This document shows positions 22,014-34,955 of a stretch of 64,000 nt of DNA, piece by piece. The position numbers and the translations under genes are program-made. Origin of the DNA: Ulva prolifera (Eukaryota > Chlorophyta > Ulvophyceae > Ulvales > Ulvaceae). The stretch is from positions 3,293,713 to 3,357,712 of the forward strand of contig CM041201.1 of NCBI GenBank assembly GCA_023078555.1. Reading direction: 5' to 3'. The stretch's first letter is position 1. Each line of letters opens with the position of its first letter. The notes beneath the pieces are model-generated. The model was not told where the DNA came from and did not search any database. It saw only the letters and a list, made by a program, of their open reading frames with translations.

Positions 22014-25000
22014 ATGATGCGATCATCTAATTTGTCGCTGAGGCTATTGCTTAGCCTGCTTGTGATACTGGCAGCCGCGGTGTGCACTGTGACTGCCGAC
22101 AACACTGCAAAGCCGGAAAAGACAGAGCCAGCCGAGGACAAGGATTCGAAGGATGATAAAGACTCTGACCCCGAAAACGACAAGCCCACGGGCGGTAAAA
22201 CTGAGTCAGACGGGGTAGCACGTGACGAACTTCCACGGAAAAAGCAGCAGATTATCGAGCAGGCCCCGGAAGTTGAACTACTCAACGATGGGGACATTGA
22301 CTCAGATGGCGACTGTAAGGACGACGTCAACGATTTCTGCCATAAGGTGAAGCCAGGAAGCTCTCACCTTGCTGAGTGCCTGCAAAACCGGATCGAGGAC
22401 GAGGAGGATTCCAGCACCACGCTGTCAGGCATGGTGTCCAAGAAGTGCAAGGAGGTGGTGATCGACTACAAGATGAAGCTCGCAACCAACATCAACTACG
22501 ACACTGACATGGCCCATGCCTGCAAGTCGGACGCCAAGGAGCTCTGCGCTGACCTGGGCGATGTGCAAGCAGATGGCAAGATCATCACGTGCCTGCGTGA
22601 ACGGAAGCCTGAACTCTCCGCCAAATGCAGAGACCACATCACACAGGCTCAGCTCGAGGCAGCCAAGGACTACCGCATTGATGCCGAGGTGTACGACTTC
22701 TGCAAGCTGGATGCTTACAAGTTCTGCAAGGATGTGGAGGCCGGAAGCGGCCGTGTGAACGCCTGCCTTCGGAAGCATGGAGATGAGGCACGCCCGCTGC
22801 TCCTGACCTGCCATGATATCCAGCCCTCTGCCACAGGTGTCAGGCCTATCCCCGTCTGAGCGCCCCATGCAAGTGCTCGCAGCCCCCGTGCTGCTACTCG
22901 CTTACAGCAGCCCGAGCTGGATCTCACAGGCATTCGCTCCCGTGCGGCAAGTGCTCTCTCTTGCTGTCTGCGTACTCCCTGCCGCAGCAACGTGCACAGC
23001 ATCGCCGGAATGGCTGAGCCGCCAAAGGCAGAACCGGGTGCTCGTTTACCCCATCGCACGTGCCGTTTTTTGCCCATTTACCCCATCGCACGTGCCGGTG
23101 GCCGCCGTGAGCCGGCCTGCTGCAGCAGCCCCGATGCAGCCTGAAGGGTTCACGGCGCTGCTGACTCAGCATCATCCGCACCCGTCCTGCCATCTCACAT
23201 GCAGTGGCGCTCCTCACTCTAGCCCTCAGGCCCAGCACACCGCACACGCCATCTCCCAGTCCATGTTGCACCGCTTCAGCCCAGCTAATTCTCACCCCTG
23301 GACACACGTCCCAGTCGCATCCCGACCTCAAGCAAGCCACCGAATGAAGCTTGAATTTGCAGTCTCAAATGCAGGCAGAGCAGGCGAGCTGGTGGTCCTG
23401 CTTATGAGTGTCCACGCGTGTATTTCGTGAGCAGTTTGTCGCGCTGGGGTGCAGATCCAGTATGACTGCAAGGCGGCTCTGTTCCGCATGGACATGGAGA
23501 ACGCGGACGACATCAGGCTCAACACGGTGCTCTTCAAGGCCTGCCTCAACGACAAGCGCATGTTCTGCCCGAACGTGTTCCCAGGGAACGGCCGCGCCGA
23601 GATCTGCCTCGAGGAGCACATGGCCACTCCCGGGTTCACCGCCGAGTGCAGGTGCGCTCTGCCGCCGCTGCCGCTTTTTTTTTTTTTTCCGCCCGCAACC
23701 CTGGCTGCACGCCCCTGTATCGGAGCGACCCTCTACCGGAGCGCTCGCCGCTGGAGCTCGCCGATGCCTCCTCTCTGTGTCCTGCATGTTGTTACGGTCG
23801 TCTGAGCGGGGTGGTTTAATCCTGCGGGGTATGTGGTCCCGTTGACTCGGAGTTGTTGATGTCCTCTTCAGGGTACGGCTGAGTGAATTCAGGTTTGCTT
23901 TACTTGAAATGCATATGCGCCACAGCGATGTAGTATGCGCCCTGGCTGGGGAGGGGTATGCCGGGGCTGTTCCCGGCCGAACAGTGCGTACCCAGAAGCA
24001 GCGGATGCACTGACTCCTTGCTGCGAGCACCGGTCCGATCGGATCTTCGTCTTGCACCCCCAGGCGAGCGCCTGCCCCCGACGGTCCCGTACCACTGATG
24101 TTCTCCACTGATGGCGCACCGTGTCGCGCAAGCTCACTGGCCATCGGCGCTATGTGCTGAGCTCAGCCGCGGCTCTTTGCACCCCGTAGCCCACATTCGA
24201 TGTCCCCGCACCCGCGCAGCGGCTGTGGTTGCGTGGAGCTGAGGCACTACATTGCGAGATCGACGGCCCTGATGGAGGCAATTCATGCGGCGCATGCATG
24301 TGCGAGACGCGGGCGTGCGTGGTGCAGGGCGGCGCTCGAGGAGCGCATCGAGAAGATGTCGCGGGACTACCGCCTGGACCCTATCATCCGCACCGCGTGC
24401 AAGCCGCAGGTCAAGAAGTTCTGCTCCGGCCAGGACGAGAGCCTGCAGGGCACGATGGACACGACGGGGACGGTGATGGACTGCCTGAAACTGCACCACG
24501 ACGAGCTGAAGCCCCGCGCCTGCAAGGACGCCGTCGCGCGGGCGATCCAGCGCAGCGCGCAGAACCCCCGCTTCGCCTTCGGCATCGCGTCGTCGTGCCA
24601 GGATGACCGGGAGAAGCTCTGCCCGGGCCTGCGCAAGGTGTGCTGCTGCCCCCTGTGGCCACCGCCTGCCGCACGTCTGTCCAGCGCCGATGGCACCGCC
24701 TGGAGAGCCTCCCCCCCCCCCCCCCCCCCCCCCCCCCCCACGAGGGCTCTGGGCTGCCGCGCATGGTAGCCTCCTCACTGAACACGCACAATTCCGACAC
24801 AGACGGCGGAGCGCAGGAGTGTGCAGTACAATGTGGTGTGGACGCGCAGATCTGCTCCGGTGGCTGCGAACGCCGATATACACAGGGATTGGGGCTCGCT
24901 GCCACGCATGCCGACGCGCCTACACGCACGGGCCATGCGCCGCAATCCTTGTCATCGCCGCGGCCATCGCCATGGCCTGTCGGTCCGTGGCGCTGCCCCC

Positions 25001-28000
25001 ATCGATTGCTGTATGTGTGCACCGACCGAGATGCACTGGCTGTGTCCTGTTTGGCCGTGCACATCTCCGGACGACCGTGAGCACACATGACACACATGCC
25101 ATCCCCCTCACCCCAGGGTCTCCTGCTGTGGTGAGGTGTATGCGCACGACTGCACGGCGATGTCCACAGCTGTCCAGGCGACCAGTTCCCACGATGGCTG
25201 CCGCGGGTGAACGTCTGTGCGGTGTGCAGGGGGACGCCCGCATCATCAATTGCCTGCAGCAGGCACGCAGCAAGCTCAGCCGCGCGTGCAGCGCCGACCT
25301 GTTCTCGCACGAGGTGATGCTCTCCGAGAGCATCGACTTCAACTACCCGCTGCAGCAGGCGTGCCTCGACGAGACGGAGGCGCACTGCGCCGGCGTGCCG
25401 CACGGCGACGCCCGCGTCATCCGCTGCCTGCAGGACGGCAACCGCAAGCTCTACTCCGAAAAGTGCCGCAAGGTGTGCCCCCCCCCCCCCCCCCCCCCCA
25501 CCGCGTGAGAATATGTGCTCTCAGTATCCACTTCAATGTGGTGGGATTGTAGACACTGTTTGTTCGAATCAAAACCTCCTTCGTCTGTGTTTTTAATACA
25601 CAAACAGCCTATGAGATACGGAAGGTCCCAAGCCGCTGGGCTGTCGTGTAGTGTCGCCTGTGTGCACATATGTATGCGTGCGTGCATGGGTTGGTTGCTG
25701 TGGGCGTGTTGATGCGAGTGCAGGGTGTTTGCGCACCTGTGTATGGGGGGGGGGGGGGGGGGGGGGTGTGGAGGGGGGTGTGCTGGTTGTGGGGGCGGAG
25801 GGGGGACTGCTGGCCGGACAGCGGCCAGAGGCGTGCAGAGTGCGTGGGCGCGTGGGCGCTGGTCCAGAATGGTCCGCAGCGTGGGGTGGCATCCTTGCGC
25901 TGCGGGAGGGGAGCGCGCCTTGGGCCGGCTGGCAAGCGTTCAGACAACAGCACATGCTCGAGTGGTGCTGGTGACTATTCAGCGCAGGCACAGCCACGGC
26001 CTGTGCTGAGTGGCGGTGGCTGTGATGAGGGCCGGCCGCGGCTAGCACCCCCAAGCAGGTCTGGCAACGCATGACGGCATTTGAGCGACTCCCAGTATTG
26101 TGGCCGAGCGACCATGTGTCCGCTCAGGCCGCATCATGGGGGAGCTGACCATGGAACAGCTGAGCGCACAGCGTAGCGCTGGCTTGATGGGTTCCTACGG
26201 CCCGCTTTGCAGCACGTGACCGGGGTTTGATGGCCTGTTGAATGGGCTGAGGCCATTGCACCGCAGCATGTCAGCGCAGCTCTTCAGCAGACCTACACTC
26301 GAAAGAGCATGCCTGAGATCCCAGAGTCATCCAGACTCTCCCAGTGTCGCAGCTTTCAAGTGATTGCTCTGGGAGCAACGACTGTGGCGCTGGTGCAGGA
26401 ACTGGAGGCATTCGAGAAGAACATGGGAGAGGACTTCAGGCTGAACCACCGGCTGGAGTCGGCGTGCGAGAAGGACACGATGCGGCTGTGCCACGAGGAG
26501 TGCATCGGCGCGACCGAGTTCCAGCCCTGCGGCGGCAAGGTGCTGCACTGCCTGACAGAGAAGCAGATCAACGTGACGTCGCGGGAATGCAAGAAGGAGA
26601 TCGATTACTACATCAAGATGGAGGTGCGCCTGCGCCGCTGCCGTGCCCCACCCGTGCCCGTTCTGTGCTTGTTCTGCACTTGCGCCACGCCCGTGCAGCA
26701 CCCGTGCCGGTGCCGAGCCCTGCCCGTATCTTGATCGTTCTGTGCTCGCGCCGCTGCTGTGCGGCGCCCGTGTCGCAGATGGATGTGAGGAGATGGAGGC
26801 TCGCCCGCACCGTAGTCGCGCTCGCGCCTGCCATGTCTCAAGGCTCTTGCCGCTATCCGCATTTGCACGAGCCTCCGTTGTCCGCTGCACCCCGCTCGTG
26901 CAGCTGCAGCGTGCGCCGCGGAGCTGCGAATGCATGTGGAGGTGCGCGAGCATTCCCACATACCACCATGCTTCGGCATGCATGCAAGCCCGCACAGTGT
27001 TCACGACGCCGCCTCACACCCGCGTCCTCCTACGCCATCCTCCTCTGTCCCGTCCGCCATACTCTCGGATGCACGATTGCTTCTGCTGCTCTGTTTGCTT
27101 TCGACTCTGCGGTTACATCTGGCGCTGCATCATTGGAGACAGCACCCAGGAGAGTTGAAAACCTGACGAGGGATTTTGTAAAACCCAACACCTAGGCATG
27201 CCAGCATCTTCCGCGGTTCCGTATCCGCAGTCGATCTCGGCACCGCCACCGTCCGGCGGTGGCGGCGGCGATCGGGTGGTGCTGATGTGAGGGCGGATGG
27301 TGCAGGTGAGCACGTTTGGCAACGACGTCATCCTCGCGGAGGCGTGCCGCAAGGACGTCGACAGCTTCTGCGCGGAGGAGCAGCCCGGGGAGGGCCGCGT
27401 GCATGAGTGCCTGCGCAAGCGGCGCTCCCAGCTCAGCGAGCGCTGCGCCAAGGAGGAGCTCAGGCTCGAGATCCAGGAGACCAAGAACTTTGACCTGCGG
27501 CCGAACCTCAAGAAGGTGAGCGGCGCCCGACTGCTGTCGCTGCGGTGCTGCTGCGCCGATGGCGTGTGAGCCTGTGTCTGCGCACATGGACCTGCACGCT
27601 GGAGCGGATGATGTGTCCCATGTCGCATGCGCCGTTTATGCATTGGTTGGATACGGACAGCCCGGGGGCAATGAAGCTTGGCACACTGTAGAGCAGTTGT
27701 AGCACTGTTCAGTCGCCGCGGCACGACGTGCGTGCTCGTTGGTGGAACGCAACGGTTTCGCCCACTGGTCCTCGCGAGATAGGGTCAATATACTTGCAGA
27801 TATTCTTGTGGAGGCCCCACTCAGGGTTATATGTCTGCACCACACGCTCAGCTGCGAAGAAGCCACCTGAGTATGCCGACCCCGCATCGGCCTCTGCATG
27901 AAAGTCAGTCCAGCTACAAGGGCTCAGGCCATTGCATAGCAGAGCACCAAATCACACAGTCAGGTTCTACATCAATCGGCGCGTCTCCTTGCAGGTGTGC

Positions 28001-30067
28001 GTGCAAGAGCGCAACATCTTCTGCTCCGAGGTGTCCACCGGCAGCGCCCGCGTCTTCCGCTGCCTCGCGCACAACCTCGCCAAGGCCGACTTCGGCTCCG
28101 CCTGCCGCAACGAGATCAAGGCGAAGCTGCTGCGGCGGCAGCAGAACTGGAAGCTGGACGTGTCGCTGCGGAATGGCTGCAAGGACGACGTCGCCGCGCT
28201 GTGCGCGGACGTCGACCACGATGCTGACAAGGCGGATGTCGCACGCTGCCTCATCTCATATCATGCAAACCTCACCGATACGTGCGCTCACGAGGCACGC
28301 CCCACCGCGCTCTTTCTTGCCACAGTTCAACCCGGCACTTTTCATGTCAAGACTGTCCAGCACATCCCACCCACGCCCTTCTATTGTTCTACGTCATCGT
28401 CTCCGCCGGCATGTCGCCGGCTAGGGCGCTAGTGTGGTCAACATTCAAACCTGCATGGCTTGCGTCCTATTTGAAATCAGAATTCAGGATATGGAAGTGT
28501 TATTGGTTTGCGCTTCCGTTCTGCTGTCGCGGCGCACTGAAAGCATTGAGCTTGAGGGCGTTGGCGCCCGTCCAGTTGGCATCTTCCTGTCACGTGGCCG
28601 TGGACACATGCGAGCGTTCGACGGCCGCGCGATGTGGGCATGCATTCCCCGCAGTGTGGCGCTTCACAGCTGACGGATCAGGTAGAACAACGGCGATAGC
28701 TTTGTACGTGGCTACAGGTCTCCAGGGCGACTTACATGGCGCTGAACGTGTACCAAGACGAGGGCCCAATCACACAGGTGTGTGCGGACGACGTCGAGTT
28801 CTGCAAGAACGTCCGTGAAGAGGACATGGATCGCACCGGCTCGGTCATCTCCTGCTTCGAGGGCCTGCAGAAGAGCGCCTCGGGCAACAGCACGAAGCCC
28901 GTGCACAAGTTGGATGAAGCCTGCGCCGAGCTGTTCGCGGTGGCCAAGCCGCCGGACGTGCACGAGGAGTTCGAGAGCAACCTCAAGGTGTGGCCCTCAC
29001 CCCATACAACCCGCACGTGGCGGTTGCTTTCGATAGTCTGGTGGAGAATACGCATGCTCGCCGGCAGTGCCGCTGTTTTCTTTCGGAGCGGTCGGTTGCC
29101 ATTGGCAATGCGAGGTGATGTGGCAGGTGGTGTGGTGGTGCGGTCATCGAGGCTGTTTTGAAAGAGTCATCTAGCTGGCTGCGTTACGGCTAGCGCCTCA
29201 CGCATGTGCCCAGGACCTGGATGAACTTGTCACCGTGGCATCTCTCGTCGCACGAGCAAAGCGATCCAAATTTCCCTTTCGCACCACCACATCCAGCAAT
29301 GTGAGCAGCTGGGCCCTGCCTCTCAGCCAGGGGCAGAGTACCTGCCGCCACGAGCGCCACCTCCACCCGGCCGCCAGCTATTTCGGCCCGTGCCCTGCCG
29401 CACAGCAACGGTTGCACTCGTGACATACATTGGGTCCAATGGGTTGAGGACGGATTAAAAGCTACCCTCTCCGTTTCAGCAGGTCGTGGGTTCGATTCTG
29501 CGTGCGCTTTGGGGGATCGACACGGCCGTACGTGACCACCTCGCTTAGCACAGGAGGAGGCCCTGTGAGCTGCGTACGGTCGTCTGAGGGGGGGTTTCCA
29601 GGTGGTTTACCCCTTCGGCATATGTGGTCCCGTTAATTCGGATTTTTCAATGTCCAATGGGATACGGCTCAGTAAATTTAGATTTACTTTACTTTACATT
29701 CCCGCACCGCAAGCCACACGTGCATGCATTCTGCGTGCATGTGCCCATGCATGTGGCATGCCACGCAGCCCCCCCTGCGGCGGTGTCTGCGTCCGCGACC
29801 GCGCGTGCTTGTAAACAGCAGCCCCCGGCGCGTTGACCGCCGGCCCGATGCGTGCAGGCGCTCGCGAGGATGGACGTGAAGCAGAAGCTCTCGAAGGTGG
29901 GCATGTGGGACAACCGCAAGGGGGTGACGATCACCGGCTACACCGCGCTCGCCTGCTTCTCCGCCCTCTGCACCTCCGTTGCGATGGGCCTCATCCACCT
30001 GTACAAGCGCTGGCGCGGCATCCGCGACGACGGCTACGTGCAGGTCGTCAAGCGCGGTGACCTGTAG
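22014..30067 (+). CDS. GLG1: Golgi apparatus protein 1 homologue (Cys-rich GLG1 repeats)
   Basis: Nine exons: 22014-22838, 23455-23651, 24328-24637, 25230-25472, 26399-26623, 27306-27515, 27995-28294, 28718-28987, 29858-30067; 2790 nt, 929 aa, in frame throughout. MMRSSNLSLRLLLSLLVILA is a signal peptide, followed by an acidic Lys/Asp/Glu linker. Then come 12 repeats of about 60 residues with the GLG1 pattern (C-x-x-D-x-x-x-F/L-C, then G-x-V/I-x-x-C-L, then C), for example FCKLDAYKFCKDVEAGSGRV and GDARIINCLQQARSKLSRAC. The last exon holds a TM helix (ITGYTALACFSALCTSVAMG) and a short basic tail ending KRGDL. In animals GLG1/ESL-1/CFR is a Golgi type I protein binding growth factors and selectin ligands; the algal role is unknown. 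Intron 7 is GC-AG (28295). The exon 1 donor is the least certain. Introns 2 and 8 carry SINE sequence. Confidence 0.92.
23793..23909 (+). repeat. SINE 3' fragment in GLG1 intron 2
   Basis: It shares with the copy at 29425-29697 the order ACGGTCGTCTGAG, GTGGTTTA, GTATGTGGTCCCGTT, TACGGCT and a final CTTTACTT. The tRNA-like head is absent. Confidence 0.7.
24711..24739. repeat. poly-C tract in GLG1 intron 3
   Basis: 29 consecutive C, 73 bases into the intron. Confidence 0.95.
25478..25499. repeat. poly-C tract at the 5' end of GLG1 intron 4
   Basis: 22 consecutive C starting five bases after the splice junction (donor GTGTG, then C). Confidence 0.95.
25745..25766. repeat. poly-G tract in GLG1 intron 4
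   Basis: 22 consecutive G, about 250 bases downstream of the poly-C tract in the same intron, so the transcript could pair C with G over about 20 bases. Confidence 0.95.
29425..29697 (+). mobile_element. tRNA-derived SINE in GLG1 intron 8
   Basis: A tRNA-like head has an A-box-like stretch (GGGTCCAATGGGTTGAGG) and a consensus B box (GGTTCGATTC, about 29493). A body of about 190 bp follows (CCACCTCGCTTAGCACAGG, CCCCTTCGGCATATGTGG), and the 3' end is three TTTAC units. The structure (pol III head, unrelated body, short tandem tail) is that of a SINE. A second long copy is at 57648-57895 on the other strand, with fragments at 23793 and 20327. Confidence 0.8.
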
Positions 30068-31972
30068 CCACCTCCATGCTCCCGCCCCGTGGCGTGTGGA
30101 GGCCGGGTGGGACCCAAGGGCTGGGGCTGCGGGGTCCACACCCCGCGGGGCGGCACAGCAGCCGGAGTGTACCTTTGTTGCCGTGTTGCGGCCCGCGGTC
30201 GGCAGGGGTGACACCCTCTGGTGGCAATGTCAATGAGCGTGTGTGGTCGGTTGCTGCGCGTGCCGGCCGCCTGGGGGCCTGGCGGTGGGCATTGGCGCTG
30301 GAGGGGTGTGTGAATGGGACTCCACACAAGGGGGGAGAGTGACATCGGGGAGGAGGGGGGATTCTTGGGGGGTCGTGTGTAGTAGGTATGCCGCTGCATT
30401 AGTCTGGGGCTGGGTGAGAATGCAAGCACAGGGGCTGGGCGCTGGGCGGGGCTTGGCGGGAATGCCAGGCCGAGCGCTTGAAAGGGCGTGAGGGCATCAG
30501 TGTCGATAGAGTCGTGCCTGTTGCTGTAGGGGCTGTGTAGGCGGGTGCAGTGGAGGAGCGAGGTGGCGGCCCGGGTGTTTGTCGTATGGTGAGTTCCCGG
30601 GCCGGGAGTTGATGCATGCCACACAGTCACATGGAGTCATCGCAGCACAGGTACCTCCGGTGGGCCGGCCTGCTTGCCAACAGCAAGGCTACTGTGCGTG
30701 CGTAGTGGATGGCGCCGTGCCTACAAATGCACGCAACAGGGCGGGCAGCTGCATCAAGGCTGCAGATGTCGATGCATCTGGCCATTTGGCCCAGGCAGGA
30801 CGAGCCAGCTGGTCCAGGCCGCCGGCACCACATGTCTTTCTCACCCTCTGAATAACGCAGTGACGAAAACCAGTTGCTGCTTGAGCGGACACGTGGTCGG
30901 TGGCTGTGACTCTGGCGTGCACATATGTGGATACGGGCTGTAAGCATCCATTCTGCTGTGCATGCATTTCTGGGAGTATGTGCATGCCAGTATCTCATCA
31001 TACAACCGTAATCCTGTTGAAAAAATCTGAATGCAGATGACACCAGGTGGCGATGTGTGGAACATGCATAGAAGATGACTGCAGGAACACGCATTCGTGA
31101 GCCTCGTTCTGTACGACTGTCGACTGGTTCGCTGTCCCAGATCCAGTCAAGGCGGTGTCTCAAATCCGTTCAGGCAGTCATGCATCTTGGCAACTAGTGG
31201 CGAACTCATTGCTGGCAATGGGAGCACCTGCAGAGCTTATGCAGACTAGGTTGCACACATGCTACGTTGGTGACGTCGATGGGTCGCAGAGTGTTGTTAC
31301 AGAAACAAATATGTGTCAAATTTAACTCCATGAACATCATCAAATTCCATAGAATGCTGGTCGATCGGTGTGGGCTCACACCAGGGTCAATTCAAAGAAA
31401 AACCCAGTCTCCGGCCTGCCGAAACAAAACATAATTGTAGAGAAAGAGGCCGCTGCTGTACCTGCATTGCAAATGAAAGTGCTGTCGCTGTAGAGGATGA
31501 AAAGGAACAAGATACCACACTAGCGCGAGTATCTGGCTGTATACAGAGCTGGGGATCAGTGAGAAGATTAGCTAAAAAGAGTATCGTCATTGTGAATCTG
31601 TAGACCGATAGTATATCATCATTTCCCCCTGCCACATGTAAAGAACAACACCAGAGAGAATCGGCTCTCTGATGAGTAAGATAAAAACCATGGAATGACT
31701 GCGCAACACATAATCGCAACTTCATCTGTCTGAACCGCACCATTGGCAGCATCTTCAAAGGCTGGGCTAGCCTCGACCCTTCAGATTCACTGGGCTGTCC
31801 GTCAGGCTCACCTCTGAATCCTACTTACGAAGCATCGGCGGCCACCTCAAGTCATGTCGAGTATTTACACCAGCACATGTGCAGCAGTAGAGAAGATGTG
31901 TGATGTTGGTATGACGTAGAACTGGCGAGCTGATCGAACACGCCACCGCGCCAACGGCGGAAGTTGAAGGAA
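30068..31972. other. gene-poor region after GLG1
   Basis: The first 550 bases are G-rich (many GGGG runs) and should include the GLG1 3' UTR. The remainder has short frames on both strands but no codon pattern, motif or splice pairing that I can support. Confidence 0.35.
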
Positions 31973-32866
31973 TCATTCTCCAGCCCCACAGATATCATAC
32001 GTCCGTGAAAATCGCATCACAAGATCCTTTGTCCGGCGACCTCCGGACATTGATGGCAGTGGTAAGCTCGATGGTCGGAAAGAGGCAAAGGGATCAAACC
32101 CCCTGGCGAACATGATGCCATACCGATATGCCACTATGATGCCGGACGCAGAGCTCATCGGATAATTGCCGTGTCAGATGATCAATGACACTGATCCATT
32201 GCGAGCTTCTACTGCTGGGCGACTGACATCGGCGTTTGCACGCCAGCCCTGAATCGAACCTTGCCGCCACTGCTAAACAGAACCGAGATAGCAAGCAAGA
32301 TGGCACCTCAATATTTGTATGCACGATACCGAGCGCGCTTGGCCGTAAATTGTTCCATAGTTTGACTGAAGTGCGCGTGCCTGTGGCCACAGGTTTCACA
32401 TGCAAGGGGCGCACCTACCCCACAAAAACCAGCGATTCAGCATATGTGCTATATGTAGTAAAATCATCCGCTTACCTGAAACCATTATACTGCATGGCTT
32501 TACGCTGTTGCTCCAGACTGCAACATGGTCGATGGCAAGGGTTGGGAGCAACGGCAACTGTATCTCAAGACGCGAGTTCCACACTCACACAACACGCATG
32601 TATGCCACATCACTGTGGAGTGCAAGATGCAGGCAAATTATGTTGCAAGAGGGATCGAATAGTCGTGCACTGGACGTGCATGTTCACAGATCGATGATGC
32701 AAGCCTATATGCATCCTTCTACACTTGCTCTGGCAGAGTTCAGGGTCCTGCTCATGGACGTGAACTACACCCTTCCTGACGCACCATGCAGCTTGCGGCT
32801 GCCAGACTCCACCTCAGTGGTACCTACTAGAATTGGGCCAAGTGCTGAAAATACAGCCCCTGCCAT
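31973..32866 (-). CDS. possible small multi-exon gene of unknown function
   Basis: Several minus-strand pieces look coding: a start MAGAVFSALGPILVGTTEVE at 32866; a stretch LPLLPTLAIDHVAVWSNS ending at a GTAAGC donor near 32465, which joins in phase to TRTSVKLWNNLRPSALGIVH after a GCCACAG acceptor; and a C-terminal piece (GFDPFASFRPSSLPLPSM, MRFSRTYDICGAGE) ending at 31973. I could not close all junctions. No family recognised. It lies about 220 bp downstream of the ChaC stop codon on the same strand. Confidence 0.3.
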
Positions 32867-33089
32867 GCGCTAAACATGACTGGCATGCTCGTACGGGCTA
32901 CCGCGATTCCTACAAAAGCCCACGAAAGCCTACAGAAGAAAAGACTGTGAAGGAGGTCTACCTTGCTCTGATACTGGCATGGACACATCTGCCGAACCGG
33001 CAGACTGTCAACGGAAACAAGATCCCTCAAACACGGCAACACCGACACATGTGCACATCCACCGGTCTCCGAGCAGTGGCGGCGACATC

Positions 33090-34955
33090 TCAATGCTCAG
33101 CCTCTAACTGCTGACCCTCGGCCATCAGCTGCTGCACTAGAGCTTCCAGCTCAAACACGTGGTCATCTCGGGCGTGTGGGCCTATGTCACGAAGGCCCTG
33201 CGCCATCCCAAACAGATACTCATAGTTTGGCCCTGAAGGCCCTTTGGCGGAGTAAATCTGCTCTGCGATCTCTGGCAGGCTGCGGGGCCCGCCCCAGTTG
33301 ATGTTCTTTGTCGTGTCGCTGGTGGCTATGTACACCAGTGCCCCCGAAACGAGCACCGAGCCATCTTCTGCGAGCATGTCTGTGTACACCTTCTGGTCGT
33401 ACCTGCACCAGGGCTGAGCAGTTCTGTCGGCGGAGTCATCTGGACTGCTGCGGGTCAGTTGAGGACAGGAGCAACGCCAGCAGGCCTCTGCAACGCCTCC
33501 ACCTGGCCCAGGAAAGCGTCATATATGGTGCAATCTTCATCAGACAACGGGTGCAGGTGGTGTGGCACTGCATAACGTCAGGTCTGGCTGGCCCCAGCCC
33601 AGGCTGGCTCCAGCCAGTCAAGGAGGCAACCATTGGGGCGAGATTGCCGACAGGAGGCAGAAGACGCCGCACTGCTTCTCTCTCCACTCTAGCTCCCGGA
33701 GAGCGTCTCGGCGCTCCTCTCTATCCTCTGGCAGCTTGTACGCGATGCCCCATGTGGTGGCGCCCTCCTGGGGGATGATGGTTGCTGTCCGGCCAGGGCT
33801 GCCTGGCACACCCCGATGGTCTGCACGAAGCAGATGTGATGTCAATGATGCAACTGCAGCGGTGTGCACAGCAGTGTCGGATCGCTCTGCAGCATTTCCA
33901 GGGCTGCCACCCTGAAATTAGATCTGAATATTCGGAATTGTTCTATGTGATCGGGCCCGATGACCCAACACTGGTGCACAGTTGAGCTCACCCTATGCAG
34001 GATGGAGGAAACAGCGCTGGTTGTAGTAGAGGGGTAATAGCTCGATAGCTCGACATGGACGAGTTCTGACGTGCAAGGCTTGGCGGAGGTGCCCTAGGCA
34101 GTGCTGCAGCGAACATGTCAGCAGCTGCATCAGAGAGGGGTCTGCAAAAGCCGTATCCAGCCTTTCATGCTACATGGATGGCTGATCGTGCTTAGCGATA
34201 TTGCATTCAGGACAGGACCCGCAAACAAGATAATCTTGTCCTCAGCATGGAGGCGTAGACATCGCGCTGAGGGTACAGGATGCTCAGGAGTAGGCTGTGG
34301 TGCAAGCATCAGCCGACTCCAGGGGACGGAGCCAGTGACTTACGAGAAGCACCATGGCATCTACACGCAAGCGCATGATTTCTGCACTGATACCTGAACC
34401 CCGGAGTTGACGAAAATAAGACATCTCTCAGTTCCAGAGATACTGCAATAGAATATCACTTGGATCACCACTCAGGGGCGCCAGGCGATTGATGCTTGCA
34501 GCTGCTGGCACTCGATGCCAGCACAGCTGTAGGAGCTGAACGGGAAGACGAAGGGTGAAGAGGAAGAGCTTGGAATGTCTTAAAGAAAGGAACGTGGCAT
34601 GGCAGGGGGAGGCTGCCTTCCCACCTGTAGAGTTTTGATACATCACTCTCTTCCAGCCCTTGATGCACCCAGAAATTTTCTGGCCCGATACAAATCCGGG
34701 CCTGAACACGATACTTCCGTAGCCAAAAACCCACTTGGCGTCATCTGGTCCTGGAGCTTGGGCAACTACTGCTTCGTAGTCGCTCGATGCTGTGCAAGGA
34801 TCGTCGCAGGAGTCTGTGGGCGTTGACGACGTGATGCTAAAGGCATCAACTGCCGAACGTAGCGCTGCAAGCCTCCCAGAGCTCATGGTATCACGATACA
34901 GAGGGCCACTTGCGAGCTTTGCATTGCATCGTGGGATGCGCATGTTCAGGTCCAC
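33090..34955 (-). CDS. ChaC-type gamma-glutamylcyclotransferase
   Basis: Three exons, complement(34625-34955, 33673-33820, 33090-33402), 792 nt, 263 aa, phases consistent. The core begins WVFGYGSIVFRPGF (the family's Y-G-S-L-x-W substrate loop), then GWKRVMYQNST joined to DHRGVPGSPGRTATI across intron 1. Next is ALRELEWREKQYD, where the Glu of W-R-E-K is the expected catalytic residue, and then the C-terminal half (VYIATSDTTKNINWGG, SGPNYEYLFGMAQGL). ChaC enzymes cleave cytosolic glutathione to 5-oxoproline and Cys-Gly; plants use GGCT2 forms in glutathione turnover and metal or arsenic tolerance. An N-terminal extension of about 70 residues, Ser/Ala-rich with some Arg, precedes the domain; it may be a transit peptide, or translation may start at the Met of MSSGRLAALR (about 34886). 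Confidence 0.92.

Noticed and set aside
24411..25508. Long Arg/Ala/Pro-rich frames on both strands in the GLG1 region
   Set aside because: They are shadows of GLG1 exons 3-4 and cross the poly-C tracts in introns.
29480..29520. A tRNA gene suggested by a B box
   Set aside because: The arms do not form a cloverleaf and the sequence is the head of a dispersed SINE.
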